In this document: piece after piece, positions 27,878 through 34,365 of the stretch
Position numbering within the stretch: position 1 is the stretch's first letter
Layout of the letters: each line of letters opens with the position of its first letter
Source: Ornithinimicrobium sediminis
Lineage (GTDB): Bacteria; Actinomycetota; Actinomycetes; Actinomycetales; Dermatophilaceae
Reading direction: 5' to 3'
DNA length: 64,000 bases
Assembly: GCF_021272345.1 (NCBI RefSeq)
Contig: NZ_JAJSDQ010000003.1
Location: forward strand, 62,001 to 126,000
Notes under the pieces: model-generated
What the model was told of the DNA's origin: nothing
What the model saw: only the letters and a program-made list of their open reading frames with translations
Databases searched by the model: none
Translations under genes and position numbers: made by a program

Positions 27878-28492
27878 TCAGCGGCGGCGCAGGAGCACGA
27901 CCGTGTCGAGCGCGGGCCGGTCGGCGTCGGCGACGTGGCGCTCCCTGACCTCGGACAGCTCGGTGTCCACGGGCAGGTCCTGGGTCACGGCAGCGACCTC
28001 GGCCGGGTCGAAGAGCACGCTGCGCTCCTGCGGGCCTCCGACGCCGTGCTCCAGGTTGCGCCCGGCATGCCCGATGAGCAGCACCGCACCGCCGGGACGG
28101 GTGCGCTCGACGGCCCCTCGCACCGCCTGCGCCCACTCCTGCGGCCCCAGGTGGAGGTAGCAGTGCAGCACCAGGTCGTAGGCCGACCGCTCGGAGTCGG
28201 GCACGGAGGCGGCAGCGTCGGCGACCCAGGCCGTCAGCCGGCCGCCGACGCTGTCGGCACGGTCCCGGGCCCACTCCCTGATCCGGTCGACGGCCACCCG
28301 CGAGAAGTCGGTCGCGTCGACCCGCCATCCCTGCTCGGCGAGCCAGACGGCGTTGCGACCCTCACCGGCGCCGACGTCCAGCGCCCGGCCCACGGGCAGG
28401 GTGGGGACGATCTCGGCGACCCACTGGTTGGGTGTGGCGGACCAGATCCGGTCCGCGGCCGCATACCGCTCGTCCCAGCTCGAGGCATCCAT
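27878..28492 (-). CDS. Class I SAM-dependent methyltransferase
   Basis: A 204-residue enzyme with motif I ALDVGAGEGRNAVWLAEQGWRVDATDFS, post-I ARDRADS, and motif IV YDLVLHCYLHL. The N-terminal WDERYAAADRIWSATPN is typical of the TehB/thiopurine-methyltransferase-like group (methyltransferase domain 25). Substrate unknown; TehB relatives methylate tellurite or small thiols. It is convergent with the lipid operon across 26 bp. Confidence 0.87.
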   Translation of the reverse strand: MDASSWDERYAAADRIWSATPNQWVAEIVPTLPVGRALDVGAGEGRNAVWLAEQGWRVDATDFSRVAVDRIREWARDRADSVGGRLTAWVADAAASVPDSERSAYDLVLHCYLHLGPQEWAQAVRGAVERTRPGGAVLLIGHAGRNLEHGVGGPQERSVLFDPAEVAAVTQDLPVDTELSEVRERHVADADRPALDTVVLLRRR

Positions 28493-28543
28493 GGCTCCGA
28501 CGCTCTCACACCAGGGACGAGGGGCCCTCGGGCCAGGGGTGGG

Positions 28544-28708
28544 TCAGCGCCCCATCAGACGGGAGAGGAAGCCGCCCTGAGGGGCGGTCTCGACGTGACC
28601 GGCGCAACGGTTGCCCGCAGGCACGCTGCGCATGACCTGGTCGACGTGCTGGCCGCACCCGGCCCAGGTCGTCTTGCCACAGGTCCTGCAGCTCACGGGA
28701 CGGCACAT
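28544..28708 (-). CDS. 54-residue Cys-rich (zinc-ribbon-like) actinobacterial protein
   Basis: Starts MCRPVSCRTCGKTTWAGCGQ and has five cysteines (2, 7, 10, 18, 35) with His21 and His38, enough for one metal site. I recognise this as a small protein widespread in actinobacteria with no established function. It ends in a GGFLSRLMGR tail. AAGGAG (complement of 28716-28721) precedes the ATG by 7 nt. Its promoter is overlapped by a CsoR-type palindrome (28746-28761), suggesting control by copper or another CsoR/CstR-family ligand. The upstream TetR gene is in the same orientation. Confidence 0.85.
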   Translation of the reverse strand: MCRPVSCRTCGKTTWAGCGQHVDQVMRSVPAGNRCAGHVETAPQGGFLSRLMGR

Positions 28709-28742
28709 GGTTGATCTCCTTCGGACGAGGTCTGGTGTGACG

Positions 28743-28773
28743 AGTATACCCCCAGGGGTATCTAGCTGCGCAA
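28743..28773 (-). promoter_or_regulatory. Promoter overlapped by CsoR/CstR-type operator
   Basis: A perfect palindrome at 28746-28761 (arms ATACCCC and GGGGTAT around CA) matches the operator type of CsoR-family repressors. On the minus strand a near-consensus -10, TATACT (28743-28748), overlaps its distal arm. A TTGCGC -35 candidate (28768-28773) lies 19 bp upstream, inside the TetR gene's end. A bound repressor would block RNA polymerase at the Cys-rich gene. Confidence 0.7.
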
Positions 28774-29373
28774 CACCCGGACGACGACCACGTCCAGCGC
28801 GTCGTGGAGGGCCTGCGGCCGCGCGCCGAGCGCCAGCTGGTCACGCACCACCGAGGGGGCCAGAGCCGCCAGCAGGAGGTCGGCCCAGTAGTGCGGGTCG
28901 GGGACGCGCGCAGACCCCAGGGCGGAGCAGAGAGCACGCAGGTGGAGGTGCCAGACCGCGTGCGGGCCCGTCCTGCGGCCTTCCTGGCGCTCGACGGCCA
29001 GGAGCAGCTCGAGGTTGGCCAGGGTGCGGTCGAGCAGCGCGTGGATGAAGGCGCGGATCCGCTCGGCCGGGTCCACCGGCTCGCCCGACCCTGGGCCCAG
29101 AGGGGCAGGGCCGGAGAGGAAGGCCTGCTGGAACTGCCGCTCCCCCTCGTCCAGCACGGCCAGCAGCAGTCCCTGACGGTCACCGAACCGGCGGTAGAGC
29201 GTGCCGACCCCGACCCCGGCCCGGCGGGCGACCGCCTGCATCGAGACCTCGTCGGGGTCGTCGGCCATCAGCGAGGTCGCCGCCTCGAGGATGGCGGCCC
29301 GGTTGCGCGCCGCGTCGGCCCGCACCCCTCGGGACAGCCCCATGAGGGAGACGGGCTGCGGCTCGCTGGGCAT
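28762..29373 (-). CDS. TetR-family transcriptional regulator
   Basis: A 203-residue regulator with an N-terminal HTH: RADAARNRAAILEAATSLMADDPDEVSMQAVARRAGVGVGTLYRRFGDRQGLLLAVL. The remainder is the helical ligand-binding/dimerisation domain (TetR_C SBD-like). Ligand unknown. The ATG at 29373 is preceded by CGAGGAG. A candidate operator lies in the divergent gap (29403-29416) over a TACAGT -10-like hexamer. Downstream, the Cys-rich gene has its own promoter. Confidence 0.9.
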   Translation of the reverse strand: MPSEPQPVSLMGLSRGVRADAARNRAAILEAATSLMADDPDEVSMQAVARRAGVGVGTLYRRFGDRQGLLLAVLDEGERQFQQAFLSGPAPLGPGSGEPVDPAERIRAFIHALLDRTLANLELLLAVERQEGRRTGPHAVWHLHLRALCSALGSARVPDPHYWADLLLAALAPSVVRDQLALGARPQALHDALDVVVVRVLRS

Positions 29374-29402
29374 CGCGGACTCCTCGTGAGGACGACGGTC
29401 CG

Positions 29403-29466
29403 CTCACTGTAGCGAGCCACGGTGGCAGCCCTGCGGGTCACGGGCGGACGGACACCGGACCGTCCG
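29403..29466. promoter_or_regulatory. Candidate TetR operator and inverted repeat in a divergent gap
   Basis: CTCAC-TGTA-GCGAG (29403-29416) is an imperfect palindrome that includes a minus-strand TACAGT -10-like hexamer, as expected for an autoregulated TetR gene. A second inverted repeat pairs CGGACGG (29445-29451) with CCGTCCG (29460-29466) just upstream of the pyrophosphatase-like gene. Both are positional guesses. Confidence 0.35.
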
Positions 29467-29485
29467 GACGTGGCAGACTCGGGCC

Positions 29486-29989
29486 ATGAGCCACCGAGAC
29501 CTGCCCCGCGACGAGCTCCACGCCCAAGGGATGGTCGAGGTGGTCGTCGAGATCCCCCAGGGCCGGCACAGCAAGTTCGAGGAGGACGACGACGGCCGCA
29601 TCTGGTTCGACCGGCGCATCGGCGGCCCTGCGGGCTTCCCGGGGGAGTACGGCTACGTCGTCGGTGCCGGCGGTGAGGACGGGGACGCCCTCGACGCGCT
29701 GGTGCTCATGCCCGAGGCGACCTTCCCGGGGGTGCACATGATCGCCCGGGTCATCGGGGCCTTCCTGCTCTCGATCGGCGACCGGCGTGAGACCAAGCTC
29801 ATCTGCGTCGCCGTCAACGACAGCTCCAGCGACCACCTGAAGGACCTGGGCGACCTGCCGTCCGCACAGGTCGACGAGCTGGTCGCCTTCTTCGAGGCCT
29901 ACCGCATGCTCGAGCCCGGCACGATCGAGGTGCTCGAGCGCCAGGGGCGCGACCAGGCTCTGACGATGGTCCCCGGCTCCGGCCACTGA
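29486..29989 (+). CDS. Divergent family I inorganic pyrophosphatase
   Basis: A 167-residue soluble protein aligning along family I pyrophosphatases: VVVEIPQGRHSKFE (Glu, Lys and Glu of the active site), IWFDRRI (Arg), GFPGEYGYV (Tyr) and the metal-binding EDGDALDALVL (three Asp), then KDLGDL and FFEAYRMLEP. The usual YK near the C-terminus is YR, and the sequence between blocks is quite divergent, so it may be a paralogue with another phosphoanhydride substrate. A CAGACT hexamer (29474-29479) ends 6 nt before the ATG. Confidence 0.85.
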   Translation: MSHRDLPRDELHAQGMVEVVVEIPQGRHSKFEEDDDGRIWFDRRIGGPAGFPGEYGYVVGAGGEDGDALDALVLMPEATFPGVHMIARVIGAFLLSIGDRRETKLICVAVNDSSSDHLKDLGDLPSAQVDELVAFFEAYRMLEPGTIEVLERQGRDQALTMVPGSGH

Positions 29990-30013
29990 GCACGGCGCTG
30001 CCGCCCGAGGGCC

Positions 30014-31057
30014 CTACCGGTCGGAGGACGGCTTCCACAGGTTGACCCCGGCCTCGACGGCGTGCTGGTCGATCCTCGTCAGCTCCTCGGAGGTGAAGCC
30101 CAGGTTGTCCAGGGCCCCCAGACTGTTGTCGAGCTGGCTCACGCTGCTGGCACCGACCAGCACCGAGGTCACCCGGTCGTCGCGCAGGGCCCAGGCCAGC
30201 GCCATCTGGGCCAGCGTCTGTCCGCGCCCGCGCGCGATCTCGTCGAGCGCGCGCACGTGCGCCAGCGAGCGCTCGTCGAGCAGGTCGGGGTCCAGTGACT
30301 TCCCCTGCGAGGCGCGGGAGCCCTCGGGTATGCCGTCGAGGTACTTGTCCGTGAGCATCCCCTGCGCCAGCGGGGAGAAGGCGATGCAGCCGACGCCGGT
30401 CTCACCCAGCACGTCGAGCAGGTCCTCCTCGACCCAGCGGTTGAGCATCGAGTAGGACGGCTGGTGGATCAGCAGCGGGGTGCCCATGGACCGCAGCACC
30501 TCGACCGCCTCCCGGGTGCGCGCGCCGGAGTAGCTGGAGATGCCGGCATACAGCGCCTTGCCCTGGCGGACGGCGGTGTCCAGCGCCCCCATCGTCTCCT
30601 CCAGCGGCGTCGTGTCGTCGAAGCGGTGGCTGTAGAAGATGTCCACGTAGTCGACGCCCATCCGGGCCAGTGACTGGTCCAGGGAGGCCAGGACGTACTT
30701 GCGGGACCCGCCGCCCTGTCCGTAGGGACCGGGCCACATGTCGTAGCCGGCCTTGCTGCTGAGGACGAGCTCGTCGCGGTGGCGGCGGAAGTCCTGGGCG
30801 TAGAGGGTGCCGAAGTTGCGCTCGGCCGCCCCGTAGGGCGGGCCGTAGTTGTTGGCCAGGTCGAAGTGGGTGACCCCGCGGTCGAAGGCCCTGCGCAGGA
30901 TCGCCCGCTGGCGCTCCAGCGGCACGTCGTCGCCGAAGTTGTGCCACAGGCCGAGCGAGACGGCCGGCAGGTCGAGACCGCTGCGCCCGGTGCGGCGGTA
31001 GGTCATGGCGTCGTAGCGCCCGGGGTCGGCCTGGTAGTCGTCGGCGTGGAGTGTCAT
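30014..31057 (-). CDS. Aldo/keto reductase, YghZ/Gpr type
   Basis: A 347-residue NADPH-dependent AKR14-like enzyme. It has the Asp-Tyr-Lys-His tetrad context THFDLANNYGPPYGAAERNFG, LVLSSKAGYDMWPGPYG and DIFYSHRFDDTTPLEETMGAL, plus SPLAQGMLTDKYL. These features match E. coli YghZ (L-glyceraldehyde-3-phosphate reductase), which detoxifies aldehydes. CATGAT (31064-31069) ends 6 nt before the ATG, suggesting leaderless initiation. It is convergent with the pyrophosphatase-like gene. Confidence 0.9.
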   Translation of the reverse strand: MTLHADDYQADPGRYDAMTYRRTGRSGLDLPAVSLGLWHNFGDDVPLERQRAILRRAFDRGVTHFDLANNYGPPYGAAERNFGTLYAQDFRRHRDELVLSSKAGYDMWPGPYGQGGGSRKYVLASLDQSLARMGVDYVDIFYSHRFDDTTPLEETMGALDTAVRQGKALYAGISSYSGARTREAVEVLRSMGTPLLIHQPSYSMLNRWVEEDLLDVLGETGVGCIAFSPLAQGMLTDKYLDGIPEGSRASQGKSLDPDLLDERSLAHVRALDEIARGRGQTLAQMALAWALRDDRVTSVLVGASSVSQLDNSLGALDNLGFTSEELTRIDQHAVEAGVNLWKPSSDR

Positions 31058-31105
31058 GGGCCCATCATGCCGGTGCGTCCGAGGCCTCCGATACCGGCCA
31101 GGCGC

Positions 31106-31963
31106 TCATGCCGAGAGGTCGATGGTGCCGCTGACCCGCACCTGCGCCGCACCGCCGACCCACAGCTCGCCCCCCTCGGTCGCGACCTGCACGCGGCCGT
31201 GCCTGCCCAGGGCGGTCCCCTGGGCGGCGACGTAGGCCGGGGGGAGCAGTCCCTCGCCCGTCAGCCACATCGCCAGGCCGGCGTTGAGACTGCCGGTGAC
31301 CGGGTCCTCGGGGATGCCGAGGTCGGGGCAGAAGGCACGCACCTCCACGTCGGCCGGACCTCCCGGGCCGTGCCGTCCGATGACACCGACCTCGGTGCCT
31401 CCCAGCGCGGCCACGGCCGCGAAGTCAGGCCGCAGGTCGAGCACCGTCTGCGCGTCCGGCAGCAGGACCCCCAGCCAGTGCGGGCCGTTGTCCACCCAGC
31501 TCATCGCCAGGACGTCGGTGTCGGCCAGCCCGAGCGCCCGCAGCACCCGGGTGCGCAGCTCGTCGGCCGGCGGGCCGGAGCGCACCAGGGGCGGCGCCGC
31601 GAAGGCCAGGGTGTCCTGCGCGCGGCGCACCCGCACCAGGCCGGCTCCGCACTCCTGGACGAGGAGCTCGGGGTCGGCCGGCGCACCTCCCGCCTCGAGC
31701 CAGGCACGGGCACTGCCCAGGGTCGGGTGCCCGGCGAACGGCAGCTCCCCGCCCGGGGTGAAGATCCGCAGCCGGTAGTCGGCGCCGGGGTCCGTGGGGG
31801 GCAGCAGGAAGGTGGTCTCCGACAGGTTGGTCCACCGCGCGACGGCGGCCATGTGCTCGTCGGAGAGCGTGTCGTCGTCGGCCAGGTGCACGACGGCCAC
31901 CGGGTTGCCGCCGAAGGGCCGGGTGGAGAAGACGTCGACCTGGGTGAAGGCGTGCGTGCTCAC
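31106..31963 (-). CDS. PhzF-family isomerase/epimerase-like protein
   Basis: A 285-residue protein with the PhzF two-lobe fold signature: FTQVDVFSTRPFGGNPVAVV, WTNLSETTFLLPP (catalytic Glu context), FTPGGELPFAGHPTLGSA and EDPVTGSLNAGLAMWL. Most PhzF relatives outside phenazine clusters are of unknown role; no phenazine genes are nearby. The GTG at 31963 lies 6 nt after a TACGGT hexamer (31970-31975), which suggests it starts its own transcript rather than being read only from the metalloprotease operon 38 bp upstream. Confidence 0.87.
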   Translation of the reverse strand: MSTHAFTQVDVFSTRPFGGNPVAVVHLADDDTLSDEHMAAVARWTNLSETTFLLPPTDPGADYRLRIFTPGGELPFAGHPTLGSARAWLEAGGAPADPELLVQECGAGLVRVRRAQDTLAFAAPPLVRSGPPADELRTRVLRALGLADTDVLAMSWVDNGPHWLGVLLPDAQTVLDLRPDFAAVAALGGTEVGVIGRHGPGGPADVEVRAFCPDLGIPEDPVTGSLNAGLAMWLTGEGLLPPAYVAAQGTALGRHGRVQVATEGGELWVGGAAQVRVSGTIDLSA

Positions 31964-32001
31964 GGTCCGACCGTAGCGTGCAGCCGTCGTCCGGGGCCGG
32001 C

Positions 32002-32460
32002 TCAGGTCGCGAGGTGCGCGGGGGGCCCGGCCACGACCCAACGGCCCGCCTGCTGCTCGAAGGCGACCCGCACCGACTCCAGCGGCAGGAGCTCCCCGTG
32101 CCGCACGCCGCACACGGCCGCAGTCACGGTTGCCGTCCCCGGGCCTTCCTCGGTGCTGACCCTCAGGACGCCGACGACGGTGTCACCGCGCGGGTCCAGC
32201 CCGGCGAGCTCGACAGGGCCGACGAGCCGGGCCGGCGGGCCTCCCCCCGAGACGGCAGAGGCCTCGGCGAGCGCCGCGGCGTCGGCCTCGAGCCCTTCCT
32301 CGGCGAGGCGCACCAGGGAGCCCGCTGCGGTCTGCTCGACCGCCAGAGGCAGGTCCGCCAGCCGGACCGGTCCGCTCCCACCCGGCAGCGGGGCGCCGGC
32401 GAGGACGGACCGCAGGACGATGGCCTGCGGCCCGTCGCTCGCACCGATGACCTCAGTCAC
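32002..32460 (-). CDS. Hypothetical protein, last gene of the metalloprotease operon
   Basis: A 152-residue protein beginning VTEVIGASDGPQAIVLRSVLAGAPLPG and ending AFEQQAGRWVVAGPPAHLAT. It is rich in Ala, Gly, Leu and Val but soluble, with no signal peptide or membrane helix. Alternating hydrophobic stretches (DTVVGVLRVSTEE, TATVTAAVCGV) suggest beta structure. I do not recognise the family. The GTG at 32460 overlaps the stop of the acidic-protein gene by 8 bp, so it is translationally coupled to it and probably works with it. Confidence 0.7.
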   Translation of the reverse strand: MTEVIGASDGPQAIVLRSVLAGAPLPGGSGPVRLADLPLAVEQTAAGSLVRLAEEGLEADAAALAEASAVSGGGPPARLVGPVELAGLDPRGDTVVGVLRVSTEEGPGTATVTAAVCGVRHGELLPLESVRVAFEQQAGRWVVAGPPAHLAT

Positions 32461-32824
32461 CGTCGCCGCCCAGGGCGTCGACCTCGTCGAGGTCCAGGGG
32501 CGGCGGAGCCTCCCCGGGGACGGCCCCGACCGCCGACCCGGTGCCGGCGTCGGCGCCCTGCTCGGACGGTGCCGGCGCCGCGTCGCCGGCACCGAGCTCT
32601 TCGGAGCCCCCGAGGGCGGTGTCCGGCGCCGGGGCCTCACCACCGCCGCCGGAGAGCCCGGCGGCCTCACCCCCCTGCTGGGGGTCGGGCTCGGGCGGCT
32701 CGCTCGACTCGCCGAGCTGGCCGGCCCCGAAGGCGTCGTCAGGTGCCGGGGCCTGGTCGGAGGCGCCGCCCAGCGACGCACCGCCCTGGTCCCCGAGGTT
32801 GATGTTGATCGTCACGTCGGCCAC
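32453..32824 (-). CDS. Acidic Ala/Gly/Pro-rich low-complexity protein
   Basis: A 123-residue protein starting VADVTININLGDQGG. After one short beta-like segment it is disordered in appearance and strongly acidic, with almost no Lys or Arg. A motif of the type APAPD(D/T)A(F/L)G occurs twice (about 25 and 68), and DLDEVDALGGDGD closes the protein. No signal peptide. The GTG at 32824 follows GAGGAGG by about 6 nt; an in-frame ATG at 32857 would overlap the upstream gene's end region and has no such site. Codon use is normal for the window, and the coupled overlap with the next gene supports it being real. Confidence 0.7.
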   Translation of the reverse strand: MADVTININLGDQGGASLGGASDQAPAPDDAFGAGQLGESSEPPEPDPQQGGEAAGLSGGGGEAPAPDTALGGSEELGAGDAAPAPSEQGADAGTGSAVGAVPGEAPPPLDLDEVDALGGDGD

Positions 32825-32858
32825 GGCTGGCCCTCCTCGCTCGTCGTGTCCCAGCACA

Positions 32859-33083
32859 TCACAGGTAGACCGCGATGATCTTGCTGTCCGCGGCGTCGGT
32901 GGTCACCGACACGGACTTGCCGCTGTCGCGGGCCGCGGTGAGCACCAGGTGGGTGTTGGTGTGCCCGTCGGTGCTGGTGCCGTTGACCTGGCGCCAGCCC
33001 CCCGGGGTGTTGAGCCAGGCCCAGGCGTTCTTGCTGTGCGGCGTGCTGTAGATGCGGCCGATGGTGGTGTTGTAGGCAGCCAT
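32859..33083 (-). CDS. Free-standing copy of the metalloprotease C-terminal domain
   Basis: A 74-residue protein that is essentially one domain: RIYSTPHSKNAWAWL, GWRQVNGTSTDGHTNTHLVL and a C-terminal IIAVYL. It matches residues about 280-345 of the adjacent metalloprotease (RVYTTPHSKNAWAYP, GWRKVAPTSTDGVTNTFAAL, ITSVYF) at nearly half the positions by eye. I do not recognise the domain. It could be an immunity/inhibitor-like or adaptor copy, or a substrate. It starts 33 bp after the protease stop with a GAGGAG site about 11 nt upstream; same operon. Confidence 0.85.
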   Translation of the reverse strand: MAAYNTTIGRIYSTPHSKNAWAWLNTPGGWRQVNGTSTDGHTNTHLVLTAARDSGKSVSVTTDAADSKIIAVYL

Positions 33084-33116
33084 GGTGGGTGTTCTCCTCG
33101 TGCGTGGGGTGGTGGT

Positions 33117-34154
33117 TCAGAAGTAGACGGAGGTGATCTCGGTGCCGGTGACGAGCATCGTCGCCGGCTTGTCGGAGGCGCGGGCCTGGACCAGCGCCGC
33201 GAAGGTGTTGGTCACGCCGTCGGTGGAGGTGGGGGCGACCTTGCGCCAGCCGACCCCGGTCGGGTATGCCCAGGCGTTCTTCGAGTGCGGCGTGGTGTAG
33301 ACCCTGGCCAGGGTCTTGGTCATCCACTGCTGCGCGCCGTAGATGGACTGGATGCCGTCGATGTCGTCCTGGTGCAGGAACCGGTGAGGCCCCCCGTAGT
33401 AGGGGTACATCAGCGCCCCCGACACCGTGGAGTGCGCCAGGCCCAGGGCGTGGCCGAACTCGTGGGCTGCCACCGTGTAGAGGTCGATGCCCGTGGCCGG
33501 CAGGCTGACCGTCCACGTCTCGGCCTCGTCGAAGTGGGTGTCGCCCGCGATGTCGCCGCCGTTGGGCGGTGGGTAGTAGGCATGCGCCAGCACCCCACCC
33601 GGTCCGTCGAACGGGCTGCCGTCGCCGTGGTTGCCGGCGGCGAAGCGGATGCGGATCTCGGGGTTGCTGGCGTTCGGGATCTCGCCGAAGGTCAGCGGGG
33701 TCACCGCCGCCCAGTAGCCGAAGGCCGTCGAGACCGCCGCCCGCACCTGGGCCTGGCTCAGGTCCGGGGTGAACTCCACAAAGCCGTAGCGCAGCGTCGT
33801 GGTGCTCCACTTGTTGCCCTGGGCGACGAACTCCGCCGAGACCGGCTCTGCGGTGTCGGGGAACCCGCAGCGCGGCTTCGTCATCAGGTCGCGGGTCGCC
33901 TTGTTGAGCTTGCCCGTGACCGGCAGGTCGTAGTGCTCCTGGAAGGTGCGCAGCGCCTCCTCGGTCCGGTCGTCGAAGGTGCCGTGCTCGGGCTCCTCCT
34001 GTGCCATCGCGTGGTCCACGCCGAACTCGTCCAGGACCGGCGACTCGAGATAGCCGAACTGCGACAGGTAGTTCTGCAGCCGTTCGACATCCGCGCCCGT
34101 GTCCCCCTTCTTCAAGCCGGTCGACTTCGGGACCAGCTCGTCCTGTGTCGTCAT
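33117..34154 (-). CDS. Matrixin (MMP-like) zinc metalloprotease with cysteine-switch propeptide
   Basis: A 345-residue predicted zymogen. Residues 14-92 form a PG_binding_1 domain (LKKGDTGADVERLQNYL and TFDDRTEEALRTFQEHYDLPVTGKLNKATRDLM). PRCGFPD at 94-100 (C96) resembles the cysteine switch of animal MMPs. The catalytic domain follows with the structural-zinc/calcium loop GNHGDGSPFDGPGGVLAHAY, HFDEAETW, zinc motif HEFGHALGLAH at 231-241 and Met-turn ALMYPYY. Residues about 280-345 are a domain of unknown type duplicated in the next gene. There is no signal peptide, which is odd for a matrixin. AGGAGG precedes the ATG, and a 7-bp hairpin (34171-34186) sits just upstream of that site. Confidence 0.92.
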   Translation of the reverse strand: MTTQDELVPKSTGLKKGDTGADVERLQNYLSQFGYLESPVLDEFGVDHAMAQEEPEHGTFDDRTEEALRTFQEHYDLPVTGKLNKATRDLMTKPRCGFPDTAEPVSAEFVAQGNKWSTTTLRYGFVEFTPDLSQAQVRAAVSTAFGYWAAVTPLTFGEIPNASNPEIRIRFAAGNHGDGSPFDGPGGVLAHAYYPPPNGGDIAGDTHFDEAETWTVSLPATGIDLYTVAAHEFGHALGLAHSTVSGALMYPYYGGPHRFLHQDDIDGIQSIYGAQQWMTKTLARVYTTPHSKNAWAYPTGVGWRKVAPTSTDGVTNTFAALVQARASDKPATMLVTGTEITSVYF

Positions 34155-34206
34155 CGTGCCTCCTAGCGGCCCCGGCAGGTGCCGGGCCGGTGTGTGAGCC
34201 GCCCGT

Positions 34207-34220
34207 GGCGGACGTCCGCC
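34207..34220. promoter_or_regulatory. Perfect 14-bp palindrome upstream of the metalloprotease operon
   Basis: GGCGGACGTCCGCC is its own reverse complement. It lies 53 bp upstream of the protease ATG, between it and the 11-bp repeat array, close to a TAGCGT -10-like hexamer on the minus strand (34246-34251). It could be an operator. High GC makes short palindromes frequent, so confidence is limited. Confidence 0.4.
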
Positions 34221-34259
34221 GGGTGGGTGCCCGGCCGTGACGTGGACGCTAGGCGGGGT

Positions 34260-34314
34260 GCCGTGAGGCGGGCGTGACGCCGGCGTGAGCCCGGCGTGAG
34301 TCTGCCGTGGGCCG
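34260..34314. repeat. Five direct repeats with 11-bp period (candidate SARP/BTAD binding site)
   Basis: The core CGTGA (CGTGG in the last) begins at 34262, 34273, 34284, 34295 and 34306, exactly 11 bp apart; the extended unit is G(G/C)CGTGAG. SARP-family activators bind heptamer direct repeats at 11-bp spacing next to the -10 region. A BTAD regulator gene starts at 34366 on one side, and the metalloprotease operon starts at 34154 on the other. A minus-strand TAGCGT (34246-34251) lies 8 bp from the array and a plus-strand CATACT (34339-34344) lies 24 bp away. Confidence 0.7.
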
Positions 34315-34365
34315 TATCGCCAGGACCCGGTTCGGCTCCATACTGGGGACGAGGATCGGGGAGAG

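Noticed and set aside
31106-31963. Phenazine biosynthesis (PhzF)
   Set aside because: No other phz genes are present; isolated PhzF homologues are common and mostly of unknown function.
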